Origin: Chryseobacterium potabilaquae
GTDB lineage: Bacteria; Bacteroidota; Bacteroidia; Flavobacteriales; Weeksellaceae
Direction: 5' to 3'
Assembly: GCF_902728265.1 (NCBI RefSeq)
Contig: NZ_CACVBR010000008.1
Span: 62,001-126,000, forward strand
DNA: 64,000 bases
Of this stretch, positions 18,029 through 24,914 are shown piece by piece. A model generated the notes under the pieces. The model worked only from the letters and a program-made list of their open reading frames with translations, was not told the origin of the DNA and searched no databases. The position numbers and the translations under genes were made by a program. How positions within the stretch are numbered: position 1 is the stretch's first letter; every line of letters starts with the position of its first letter.

Positions 18029-18370
18029 CACACTAATGATAAAAACACGAAGTGATGAATATAATTAATCTTTTAAATCCTAAGGGTTTCGCTAAATTAC
18101 CGAGCGTTTATTCTCCGTTTGAAAGAATTATGATTCTAATTCCTATTTCTAGCAGTTTTTATTCATACAATTAATCCTAATTATATTGGGGACATCATAT
18201 CTATTTTTTAAAGGACTTAGTTTATTAATTTGATTATCTTCTTTTAATCTATTCAGTTTTGAAATAAGTGCCCTTTATTTAGAATAGAAATTAAAATTTC
18301 CATCTCCAATATTCGAATTTTCATTTTCACTCGAGATAATAAAATTATCTCTACTTAAATCTATACCTAT
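18029..18370 (+). repeat. Diverged direct repeat, copy 1 (leader, peptide gene and 3' region)
   Basis: Similarity to 18935-19235 starts in the 5' leader (TGATAAAAACACGAAGTGATGAAT versus AATAAAAATACAACGTGATGAAT, shared in register), is strongest over the peptide gene, continues through TAATCCTxATTxTATTGGGGA after the stop, and fades over about 180 further bases (TTATTAATTTGATTATC, then CACTCGAGATAAT). The end point is approximate. From 18370 to 18580 nothing else is recognisable. Confidence 0.7.
18055..18174 (+). CDS. Conserved 39-residue hydrophobic peptide, copy 1
   Basis: Not recognised as any described family. The 39-residue product has a short polar N-terminus (MNIINLLNPKGFAK) and a C-terminal half LPSVYSPFER followed by IMILIPISSSFYSYN: a basic residue, about seven hydrophobic residues broken by proline, then a Ser/Tyr/Phe tail. 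The case for coding is comparative. The copy at 18962 has the same length, 33 of 39 identical residues, and over residues 15-38 seven synonymous third-base changes with no replacement. A perfect promoter lies 30 bases upstream. There is no cleavable signal, cysteine or double-glycine site. A membrane-active, regulatory or leader peptide are all possible. Confidence 0.75.
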   Translation: MNIINLLNPKGFAKLPSVYSPFERIMILIPISSSFYSYN

Positions 18371-18643
18371 CACTGTGTGTTTATTAACACGTCGATCAGG
18401 TAAGGGATTACAAGTTACTCCCTTTTTTGTACTACCCTTTCTCTATTGGTTTCAATAATCTATAGATGGTAAACTGTGCCCTTTTGTTTTTACATTTAAA
18501 ACACACATTAAATGCTTAAATAATATAGTTTTACAAAATCTGTGACCATAATAATTTTAATAATTGTAACCCTCTATTCACTTTTTTTTTCTATTATTTT
18601 GCATTATAATTAATATCAATATTAATCTTTAAAAAAAATACAA

Positions 18644-18835
18644 ATGAAAAAATTTATTTTAGCCAGCTTCTCTATAAGCTCATTAATTTCTTTATTCCTA
18701 TTTAGTGATCATAAAAATCACCCCCATACAGCACATTTACACTTAGAACAGGTAGAGTCTATTCTGTGCGCATTAGTTACCACTTTAGTAGTAGCAGGAA
18801 CAGGTTGGATAGCTCATCTTAAAATCAGAAGATAA
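18644..18835 (+). CDS. Small His-rich membrane protein, 63 residues
   Basis: I do not recognise it. The N-terminus MKKFILASFSISSLISLFLF resembles a signal peptide or first helix. It is followed by a hydrophilic, histidine-rich stretch (HKNHPHTAHLHLE, five His in residues 23-33) and a second hydrophobic helix (ILCALVTTLVVAGTGWIAHL) ending in a basic KIRR. The His cluster could bind metal, by analogy only. Its upstream leader (ATATTAATCTTT, A-run, CAAATGAAAAAATT) is nearly the same as that of the beta-barrel gene at 19381, so it occupies the same slot after peptide copy 1 as the barrel gene after copy 2. Confidence 0.65.
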   Translation: MKKFILASFSISSLISLFLFSDHKNHPHTAHLHLEQVESILCALVTTLVVAGTGWIAHLKIRR

Positions 18836-18934
18836 AATTTCATTCTGATTATAGGGTAGATAAACCTTTTAGCACCTATTTCTTTTCCATCATACGAAAT
18901 GAATAGGCCATCTGCTTAATCAGTAAAAATTTCT

Positions 18935-19235
18935 ACACAATAATAATAAAAATACAACGTGATGAATGCCATTAATATTTTAAATCCTAAGGAAGATGCT
19001 CAATTGCCAAGCGTTTATTCTCCATTTGAAAGAATTATGATTCTAATTCCTATTTCTAGTAGTTTTTACTCCTATATTTAATCCTGATTGTATTGGGGAA
19101 ATAAGTCGATTAATTTAGTTATCATCTTTTTTAATCAACCCAACTTCTCTTCTACCTTATTTCTTTTATTTTATTCCGTTTTGGAACTCTCTCCTACTTA
19201 TATTCATTATCACTCGCAATAATGATATCTAGGGC
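18935..19235 (+). repeat. Diverged direct repeat, copy 2
   Basis: Partner of 18029-18370, including leader, peptide gene and part of the 3' flank. It lacks the 14 or so bases that carry the -7 box in copy 1. The remainder to 19380 has no gene that I can see. Confidence 0.7.
18962..19081 (+). CDS. Conserved 39-residue hydrophobic peptide, copy 2
   Basis: Paralogue of the peptide at 18055, also 39 residues. The variable positions are 3, 6, 11, 12, 14 and 39. The N-terminus is more acidic (NPKEDAQ), while LPSVYSPFER and IMILIPISSSFYSY are unchanged despite silent substitutions at L15, P16, P21, S33, Y36, S37 and Y38. It ends in Ile instead of Asn. No consensus promoter is visible immediately upstream, so it may be read from the copy 1 promoter through the 63-residue gene, or be expressed differently. 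It precedes the beta-barrel gene by 299 bases. Confidence 0.75.
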   Translation: MNAINILNPKEDAQLPSVYSPFERIMILIPISSSFYSYI

Positions 19236-19380
19236 GCCAATCCCATAATACATTTTAATATATGTAGGAAAAAGGTATTATCAATATTTATTTAAAATCG
19301 AATTATTACCCGCTGTTAGCTAATAATATAGTCTAGCTAATGGATAGGTATGTTAAATATTAATCTTTTAAAAAAAACAA

Positions 19381-20052
19381 ATGAAAAAATTATTTTTTGT
19401 AGTTTCTGTAATGGCTTGCTCATTTATTTCCGCACAAAAGTCCGAATCGGGAGTTAAATTTGGCGCAAAAGCCGGCATTACCCTTTCAAGTATCATTTCA
19501 TCTCCGGAAATTGAGAAAATCGGAAATTCAAGAACCGGAATTTATGTAGGTGGTTTTGCCAATATTCCACTAGGTCGTTTTTTAAGTATACAACCAGAAG
19601 TACTTTATAGCCAGACAGGATTTAGAAATGCCAATCAAAATTATTCTTTATCAACGAAGCTTCCCGATGGAAATGTAAGCAGAGAAATAGTTCAAAAAAG
19701 CACTAAAGCTAATCTTGATTATATTTCTGTACCCGTTATGCTTCAATTTAATCTTACTAGAGAATTTTATCTTGAGGCAGGTCCACAATTTAACTTTCTT
19801 GTAAACAATAAACAAACAATAAAAAATATAGAGGGAATTATAAACAATAATAAAAAATATGACACAAGTGGATTTGAATTTGGTTTCGCTCTAGGGACAG
19901 GATATTATTTTACTGAGAATATCGGTGTTAGTGCAAGATATTCTTTCAGTGCCACCTCAATGGTTGATCAAAATAATACCGGAAAAATCTATGATCAACA
20001 TAAAGCGAAAGCAACATCTTTATTACAATTAGGTATCATTTATAAATTCTAA
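19381..20052 (+). CDS. PorT-like outer-membrane beta-barrel protein
   Basis: A 223-residue outer-membrane barrel with signal peptide ending SFISAQ. GVKFGAKAGITLSSI is the first strand, followed by IYVGGFANIPLGRFLSIQPEVLYSQTG-type residues, the conserved pair of strands of the 'outer membrane protein beta-barrel' (PorT family) found in most Bacteroidetes. LDYISVPVMLQF, FYLEAGPQFNFLV and the final LLQLGIIYKF complete the barrel. It is about the usual length. Function is not predictable. Its translation leader is nearly identical to that of the 63-residue gene at 18644, which suggests they descend from a duplicated unit. Confidence 0.85.
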   Translation: MKKLFFVVSVMACSFISAQKSESGVKFGAKAGITLSSIISSPEIEKIGNSRTGIYVGGFANIPLGRFLSIQPEVLYSQTGFRNANQNYSLSTKLPDGNVSREIVQKSTKANLDYISVPVMLQFNLTREFYLEAGPQFNFLVNNKQTIKNIEGIINNNKKYDTSGFEFGFALGTGYYFTENIGVSARYSFSATSMVDQNNTGKIYDQHKAKATSLLQLGIIYKF

Positions 20053-20140
20053 TATTAATTCAAAAAAAAATGAGGGTCTGAGACTTTAAGAGATCTGCTT
20101 CTAAAAAGTAAAAAACATTCAGCAATTTAAATCTAACATT

Positions 20141-20941
20141 ATGGGAAAAACAATTCAATTATCCTTACTTATTTTATTAATGTTTAATTATACACACGCA
20201 CAAATTACCTCCACTTTTGATAAAATTATTAAAAAAAATTATGACATTCTAGAAGTCAATATCAAGAAGATCTCGGATAGCCATGTTGAGTTTATGTATC
20301 CAGACGAAGATATTTTAAATACCGTTGATACTCAATTGATCCATAAAATCATACTAAAAAATGGAAGAATTCAAGAATTTGAAAATAATAGAAATTTTGA
20401 TTCTAAAGAACAAAGAATCCTTAATGCAAAAAGGCAACCTATAAAAAAGAATACAATAGCCGTTCTTCCTATTCCGCATTTCACTTCAAATACATCCCAT
20501 ATATCGGAGAGATTATCCCAAGAGGCGCAGAACTATCTTTATAAAGAAATTACTGAAAGGGCATCAAATATAACACCCTTGACTGTACAAGACATCAGAA
20601 CTACAAATAACCTTCTCAAAAAAGCTGGAATTGATTATAATAATATTGAGGAAATAGCAATTGAGGATTTACAGAGTATTTTAGGGGTAGATAATGTACT
20701 AGCAGTTAAAATAAATTGTACAGAAAACATTTTATATTCCGATGTTACTAAGATAGTATATGGATATATTCATACCGAAAGAGTACAAACAGGCATGAGT
20801 TTTGACTATGAAGTTTATTTTGATGTATATAAGCATACCAATAAAGTATATTCAAAAGTTAGAACACCTCTTCTAAGGCTTAGCACTAGCTGGAAAGATT
20901 CAGTAATCTATTTACTAAAAAGAAGTCCTATTTACAATTAG
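20141..20941 (+). CDS. Secreted protein with CsgG/TolB-N-like features
   Basis: A 266-residue exported protein (signal peptide ending YTHAQ). The central part resembles the nucleotide-fold domain of CsgG/GNA1162-type periplasmic proteins: NTIAVLPIPHFT, then a helix with EITERASNITPLTVQDI, NNLLKKAGID, and the signature-like LQSILGVDNVLAVKI. The N-terminal third (KNGRIQEFENNRNF) looks like a small domain found in many Bacteroidetes hypothetical proteins. There is no lipobox, unlike true CsgG. The assignment to a fold is an inference from motif spacing. It follows the barrel gene by 88 bases and may be cotranscribed. Confidence 0.55.
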   Translation: MGKTIQLSLLILLMFNYTHAQITSTFDKIIKKNYDILEVNIKKISDSHVEFMYPDEDILNTVDTQLIHKIILKNGRIQEFENNRNFDSKEQRILNAKRQPIKKNTIAVLPIPHFTSNTSHISERLSQEAQNYLYKEITERASNITPLTVQDIRTTNNLLKKAGIDYNNIEEIAIEDLQSILGVDNVLAVKINCTENILYSDVTKIVYGYIHTERVQTGMSFDYEVYFDVYKHTNKVYSKVRTPLLRLSTSWKDSVIYLLKRSPIYN

Positions 20942-21180
20942 TAAGATTAATAATAGGCTTTAAATACTTGTACTTACTCGGGATTATACATTTCCGGATG
21001 ATCCTTGATGTTTGTTTACAATTTTATTAACTCATACTTTTTACTATCTCATACAAAGAGCACTTTATAACACAACAATTTTGTAAGATTCTAGACTGTT
21101 GAATCAAATTTATCTAAAATTATTTTACCAAATAAATACAATTAATTTAAAAAGGGTTGCTACCTCATAGCTCAATTATT

Positions 21181-21393
21181 ATGAAAATATTAAATGTAGA
21201 ACAAATGAAAAAATTGCAAGGAGGAACAACAAATCTTCCAAAATGTCTTTTGGGTACCGTTGGTGCAGGGATGTTAGGAGGTGTAGGTGGAGCTAGCTTA
21301 GGTAGTGTAGCACCTGGTGTAGGAACAATTGTTGGAGCAGGAATTGGGGCTATAGGCGGGGCAATGTCCGGAGCAGCAGCCTCTTGTTTTTAA
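21181..21393 (+). CDS. Double-glycine-leader bacteriocin-like precursor
   Basis: A 70-residue precursor. The leader MKILNVEQMKKLQGG fits the bacteriocin-type (ComC/GG) signal, cut after Gly15 by a peptidase-containing ABC exporter. The predicted 55-residue core is extremely Gly/Ala-rich with repeated GxxxG-type spacing (GTVGAGMLGGVGGASLG, then VGAGIGAIGGAMSG), typical of class II bacteriocins that pair transmembrane helices. It has one cysteine near each end (core Cys7 and Cys54). An in-frame ATG at 21157 would spoil the leader, so 21181 is chosen. No exporter or immunity gene is adjacent; it is an orphan precursor here. Confidence 0.75.
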   Translation: MKILNVEQMKKLQGGTTNLPKCLLGTVGAGMLGGVGGASLGSVAPGVGTIVGAGIGAIGGAMSGAAASCF

Positions 21394-21409
21394 AACTAAT
21401 TACCCCCAT

Positions 21410-21569
21410 AACTTCCACATTGACAAAATAATCTAATGATATAACTGGAATTGAAAAAATAACAACACTCTTTCCAAAAGAGAATAAGTGAAGATAGGTT
21501 TGGATTTTTATAATCTGAACCTTTTTTCAAAAATCCTTTATTATCCAGTTGTGAAGTTTTGTGGAAGTT
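21410..21569. repeat. Inverted-repeat-bounded 160-bp segment (possible MITE)
   Basis: AACTTCCACA (21410-21419) and TGTGGAAGTT (21560-21569) are an exact 10-bp inverted pair, and a second nested pair AACTGGA (21443-21449) / TCCAGTT (21544-21550) has the same order. The interior is non-coding. This could be a miniature inverted-repeat element or a structured RNA; no target-site duplication is clear. Confidence 0.4.
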
Positions 21570-21695
21570 GAACTATAGTTTTGTAATAATTTTTTGAGCA
21601 GAGCCTTTTGTAAGTAAAACCTTCTATTTCAATTATAAAATAACTTGAAGACATCGAATCTAATAGTATTGATTATAGACAGTTATATAAATAAA

Positions 21696-22439
21696 TCAAC
21701 TCACTAACCAATCTTTAAAATCCTTTACACGATCACGACTTACAGAGATTTCTTCCTGAGGTTGAAATTCCAAAACTACCTTATAGTAAGGTGAGGTGTG
21801 GATATTCTTAATATAGTCTGAATTAATTATATATTGTCGATTTGCCCGAAAAAATTTCTTCTCATCCAGAATATCTTCCAGCTCTTCCAATGTAAAGTCT
21901 GATGGGTAAACCCTTTCTATGGTTTGTAAATACACAATTTTATTTTCACTAAAAAAACAGCTTACCTCTTGGGTCTGAATAATTTTCAAATTATAGCCAA
22001 TTTTCACTAAAATACGCGAAAGAGTTGTCTTCTCTTTCTTTATTAACTGCTTAATATCTTGTGAGTTTACAGAGTTATCTGAAGGAATAAATGATTTAAA
22101 CTTCTCAATTGCACTCGATAAATCTTCATCTAAAATTGGCTTTAAAAGATAGTCAATACTGTTGAGTTTGAAGGCTTTCAATGTATATTGATCGAAAGCT
22201 GTTGTGTAAATAATAAAAGCTTTTGTAGGAAATTTCTCAAATATATCAAATGATAAACCATCACCTAAAACAATATCCGAAAAAATAAGTTGAGGATGTT
22301 CATTTTTTGAAAACCACTCAACCCCTTCTTCTACTGACTCTATTTTAGCAATTATATCAATTTCGGAGAACACGCTAAGCATTCTTTCAAGTTTTCTAGA
22401 TGCGGGTTTTTCATCTTCAATAATAACTGTTTTAATCAT
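21696..22439 (-). CDS. LytTR-family response regulator
   Basis: A 247-residue two-component regulator. The receiver domain (residues 1-120) has the acidic pocket IIEDE (residues 6-10), phospho-acceptor Asp55 in IFSDIVLGDG, and conserved T/Lys further on (YTTAFDQYTLKAF, then YLLKPI). The C-terminal LytTR DNA-binding domain runs from about residue 145, with FRANRQYIINSDYIKNI as its hallmark. LytTR domains bind paired direct repeats one helical period apart. Such repeats occur at 23159-23185 and 37088-37114. The matching histidine kinase (35707-37029) lies 13 kb away on the same strand beyond a toxin island. Confidence 0.93.
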   Translation of the reverse strand: MIKTVIIEDEKPASRKLERMLSVFSEIDIIAKIESVEEGVEWFSKNEHPQLIFSDIVLGDGLSFDIFEKFPTKAFIIYTTAFDQYTLKAFKLNSIDYLLKPILDEDLSSAIEKFKSFIPSDNSVNSQDIKQLIKKEKTTLSRILVKIGYNLKIIQTQEVSCFFSENKIVYLQTIERVYPSDFTLEELEDILDEKKFFRANRQYIINSDYIKNIHTSPYYKVVLEFQPQEEISVSRDRVKDFKDWLVS

Positions 22440-22496
22440 TGAGTCTATGGTTTTAGTTTTAAAATCTGAAATAAAAATAATAAAAGCCAGTTTACT

Positions 22497-22772
22497 TTAA
22501 AAATTAATCGGGTCTTTTGTTTTTCTCATTTCATGTTCCAACACTTTTCTTTCCCAAGCAGAATTAAATAGGAATAGTTTTACTGATTTTATAATCAAAA
22601 CGATGCCCCATATTGTCAATATCAAGGAGACGTTGAATTCTGTAATACCCAATATTCCTTTCTTAAAAAAATTGGTAAAAAAAATAATAAGTGCAACAAT
22701 TCCAAACCCTGTAAGACTTTTATAAAATCTTTTCAACTGAGCGACTCTTTTATATGCTTGATTATAGTTCAT
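22497..22772 (-). CDS. 2TM-domain protein
   Basis: A 91-residue two-helix membrane protein of the 2TM domain family. It has an N-terminal basic helix (AYKRVAQLKRFYKSL), then helix 1 (GFGIVALIIFFTNFF) and helix 2 (VSLILTIWGIVLIIKSVKLF), ending with the family signature W-E-x-x-x-x-E (AWERKVLEHEM). It starts 10 bases after the neighbouring 2TM gene and precedes the response regulator. The family is typically encoded with LytS/LytTR pairs in Bacteroidetes, suggesting a signal-sensing or accessory role; no biochemical function is known to me. Confidence 0.85.
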   Translation of the reverse strand: MNYNQAYKRVAQLKRFYKSLTGFGIVALIIFFTNFFKKGILGITEFNVSLILTIWGIVLIIKSVKLFLFNSAWERKVLEHEMRKTKDPINF

Positions 22773-22782
22773 TGTGATGATT

Positions 22783-23073
22783 TTAAATGATTTTTCCTTT
22801 ATTTTCTTTATCCATCAATTCTTTTATTTTTCTCTCTTCCCAATCTTTTCCAATTCCGAAAGTATTTATTGCATGGGCAATTATCCCGATCCCCCATCCT
22901 AACATAGGCCAGTAAAACCATAAATGTTGAGGAGATGTTATCAAATTTAAAATGAATAAAAAAGGTATGACCAAACAATAAGAAGTAAGGTTTCCATAAA
23001 ATCCTTTTATCTCTTTTACTCTTTTTGACGCTCTTTCATAAGCTCGATTTTCGGGGTTAAAATGTGTTTCCAT
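22783..23073 (-). CDS. 2TM-domain protein, close relative of the kinase C-terminus
   Basis: A 96-residue 2TM protein. YERASKRVKEIKGFYGNL, YCLVIPFLFILNLI, LWFYWPMLGWGIGIIAH and WEERKIKELM align almost without gaps to the last 90 residues of the histidine kinase at 35707 (YERAQKRVKEIKSFYANL, YCVVIPFLIIINLI, IWFYFPMLGWGIGVIAH, WEDRKIREIL). The stand-alone protein and the fused domain are thus recent relatives and could hetero-oligomerise. A 21-bp-period direct repeat lies 86 bases upstream of the start. Confidence 0.88.
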   Translation of the reverse strand: METHFNPENRAYERASKRVKEIKGFYGNLTSYCLVIPFLFILNLITSPQHLWFYWPMLGWGIGIIAHAINTFGIGKDWEERKIKELMDKENKGKII

Positions 23074-23158
23074 AATTATTTATTTTATAAAAATTAAGTT
23101 GTTTGTTTTTCTTATGTCAAATTTATAGCAGAAACCCATCTTAATCCAATTTTATCTT

Positions 23159-23185
23159 ACCGAAAGGTAAATTATGCCTTCCGAA
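23159..23185. promoter_or_regulatory. Probable LytTR operator (direct repeat, 21-bp period)
   Basis: ACCGAA at 23159-23164 and TCCGAA at 23180-23185 start exactly 21 bases apart; the repeat extends to (A/T)CCGAAAGGTAAA in both halves. Two same-orientation 9-bp repeats about two helical turns apart is the LytTR binding pattern. It is upstream of the 2TM-2TM-regulator operon on the minus strand. Confidence 0.65.
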
Positions 23186-23310
23186 AGGTAAAATTATATT
23201 AAAAAAATAAAACGCCGAGTTTTGACGCCTTCTAATATTACCTTTGCCTAGGCTTTTAATAAAAACAATATTAGAATAACCGCAATAAAACTGAAATTCA
23301 ATAATATATA

Positions 23311-23340
23311 TTGCCATATGGCATAATTTTAATATCTTTG
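23311..23340 (+). promoter_or_regulatory. Flavobacterial promoter of the T9SS-Rhs operon
   Basis: TTG (23311-23313), a 19-base spacer holding the palindrome CCATATGG, and TATCTTTG (23333-23340). The start codon is 28 bases downstream. Confidence 0.82.
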
Positions 23341-23367
23341 CACACTTTTAAATTAAAACACAATTGA

Positions 23368-24906
23368 ATGAAAAAACTCTACACGGGAGCGCTTACTTTA
23401 TGCGCTATTTCTATCTTGTTTTCACAAGAGGTAATTTGGCAAAAAGATCTCCACTCCACCACCCAGGATTTTCTAAGCCAGGTCACTACCACTCTTGATA
23501 GACAATACTTAGTAACTGGAAGTTCAATTCAGAGCAATCAAGTTCCAAACGTAGGTAACAAACAAAATAATGGTTATGATTTCCATGTGGTTAAGCTTAA
23601 TCAACAAGGAGAACAAGTTTGGGAAAAATATTTCTCAGGGAATAACCATGACTTTTTATCGGCTACAGTATCCACTCAGGATGGAGGACAGCTTCTAGCA
23701 GGAACCTCCTATTCCGAGAAAGGATTGGATAAAAAAGAAGATTCCAAAGGTGGTTCGGATATCTGGCTCATTAGGATTAATGAATTCGGAGATGAACTTT
23801 GGCAAAAAACGATTGGTTCGGCAGCTGAGGAAGAAGCCAGAGCCGTTATTCAGACAACTGATTTAGAATTTTTTGTAGCAGGAAATATTCAGAATTCAGG
23901 TAAAGGATATGGATCAAAAGATGTTCTTATCATAAGACTGGATAAAAATGGAAAAGAATTGTCACAATTGATTTTAGGTGGTAGGGCAAACGATGAGATT
24001 GAAAAGATGATTCCTACACGAGATGGCGGTGCCTTACTAGGGATTTATTCGAGAAGCAGTGTCAGTGAAACCAAGAAAACGGAAAACTTTGGAGAAGCTG
24101 ATTACTGGATTGTTAAGCTGAATAAGGAAGGAAAAATAGAATGGGAAAAAAATTTTGGAGGAAGAGATGATGATCACATCAGAACATTGGCTTTAACCTC
24201 ATTCGGGTATGTCATTGGTGGTGAAAGTCGTTCAGGACAATCAGGAAATAAAACGGTAGGATTGGAAGAAGGAACAGATTTGTGGTTGATATCATTGGAT
24301 GAAAAAGGGGAAGAGATATGGCAAAAGTCTTACAACTTTAAGAATCGTGATGTATTAATGGGAATGAGTACAATTCAGGGCAAAGACCTTACCAAAGGAA
24401 TATTACTTGGAGGGTATACTCAAGCTGAGGGGAAAATGGAAACAGGAGATATGACTTTTTGGATGCTATACCTCGATGGAAATGGAAATGAACAGTGGAG
24501 GAAACACGTGAAAGGTGAATCAAGAAAACGAGAAGAGCGATTATCAGATATTCAATTAAACAAAGATGGTTCCATCATTTTAGCAGGAACAAGTGCTGAG
24601 GAATTCGGTAAAGAAAGTTGGAAGATTGTCAAGCTTGGAGATAAACAGATCGATCAATTAATTGAAAAACAAGATATAAAGATCTATCCCAACCCTGTAT
24701 CAGACTACGCATATGTAGAAATCGGATTTGATTTCAAGGAAGCGGAAATCATTTTATATGATATGAGTGGAAGACAAATACAAAGTTTGAAAACGAAAAA
24801 TAAGGTGACCAAGATCAATACACAACCTTTAATTCAAGGGGCTTATTTGGTTACCATTAAAACAGATACGGATAAAGCAGCGAACGCGAAATTGATTAAG
24901 AAATAA
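23368..24906 (+). CDS. T9SS type A sorting-domain secreted repeat protein
   Basis: A 512-residue exported protein. The signal peptide ends ILFSQ. The body is made of repeated segments of the kind DGGxLLxGxS...GxxDxWxxxLxxxGxxxWxxxxGG (for example near residues 100-160, 200-270 and 300-350), which form a beta-propeller-like fold seen in many Bacteroidetes surface proteins. The C-terminal 75 residues are a type A sorting domain: IYPNPVSDYAYVEI, a middle strand ILYDMSGRQIQSL and the end GAYLVTIKTD, recognised by the type IX secretion system. It is the first gene of the Rhs operon, 8 bases before the next, and may help export or anchor the Rhs toxin. Confidence 0.88.
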   Translation: MKKLYTGALTLCAISILFSQEVIWQKDLHSTTQDFLSQVTTTLDRQYLVTGSSIQSNQVPNVGNKQNNGYDFHVVKLNQQGEQVWEKYFSGNNHDFLSATVSTQDGGQLLAGTSYSEKGLDKKEDSKGGSDIWLIRINEFGDELWQKTIGSAAEEEARAVIQTTDLEFFVAGNIQNSGKGYGSKDVLIIRLDKNGKELSQLILGGRANDEIEKMIPTRDGGALLGIYSRSSVSETKKTENFGEADYWIVKLNKEGKIEWEKNFGGRDDDHIRTLALTSFGYVIGGESRSGQSGNKTVGLEEGTDLWLISLDEKGEEIWQKSYNFKNRDVLMGMSTIQGKDLTKGILLGGYTQAEGKMETGDMTFWMLYLDGNGNEQWRKHVKGESRKREERLSDIQLNKDGSIILAGTSAEEFGKESWKIVKLGDKQIDQLIEKQDIKIYPNPVSDYAYVEIGFDFKEAEIILYDMSGRQIQSLKTKNKVTKINTQPLIQGAYLVTIKTDTDKAANAKLIKK

Positions 24907-24914
24907 CACTAAGA

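Noticed and set aside
18250..18420. Minus-strand open stretch reading HTVIGIDLSRDNFIISS, reminiscent of the start of IS110-type transposases
   Set aside because: No start codon, ends after about 55 codons, and the frame is not kept in the related segment at 19090-19240. Best explained as a chance ORF.
21157..21180. Upstream in-frame ATG for the bacteriocin-like gene
   Set aside because: It would add MLPHSSII before a leader that is otherwise a good match to a double-glycine signal of normal length.
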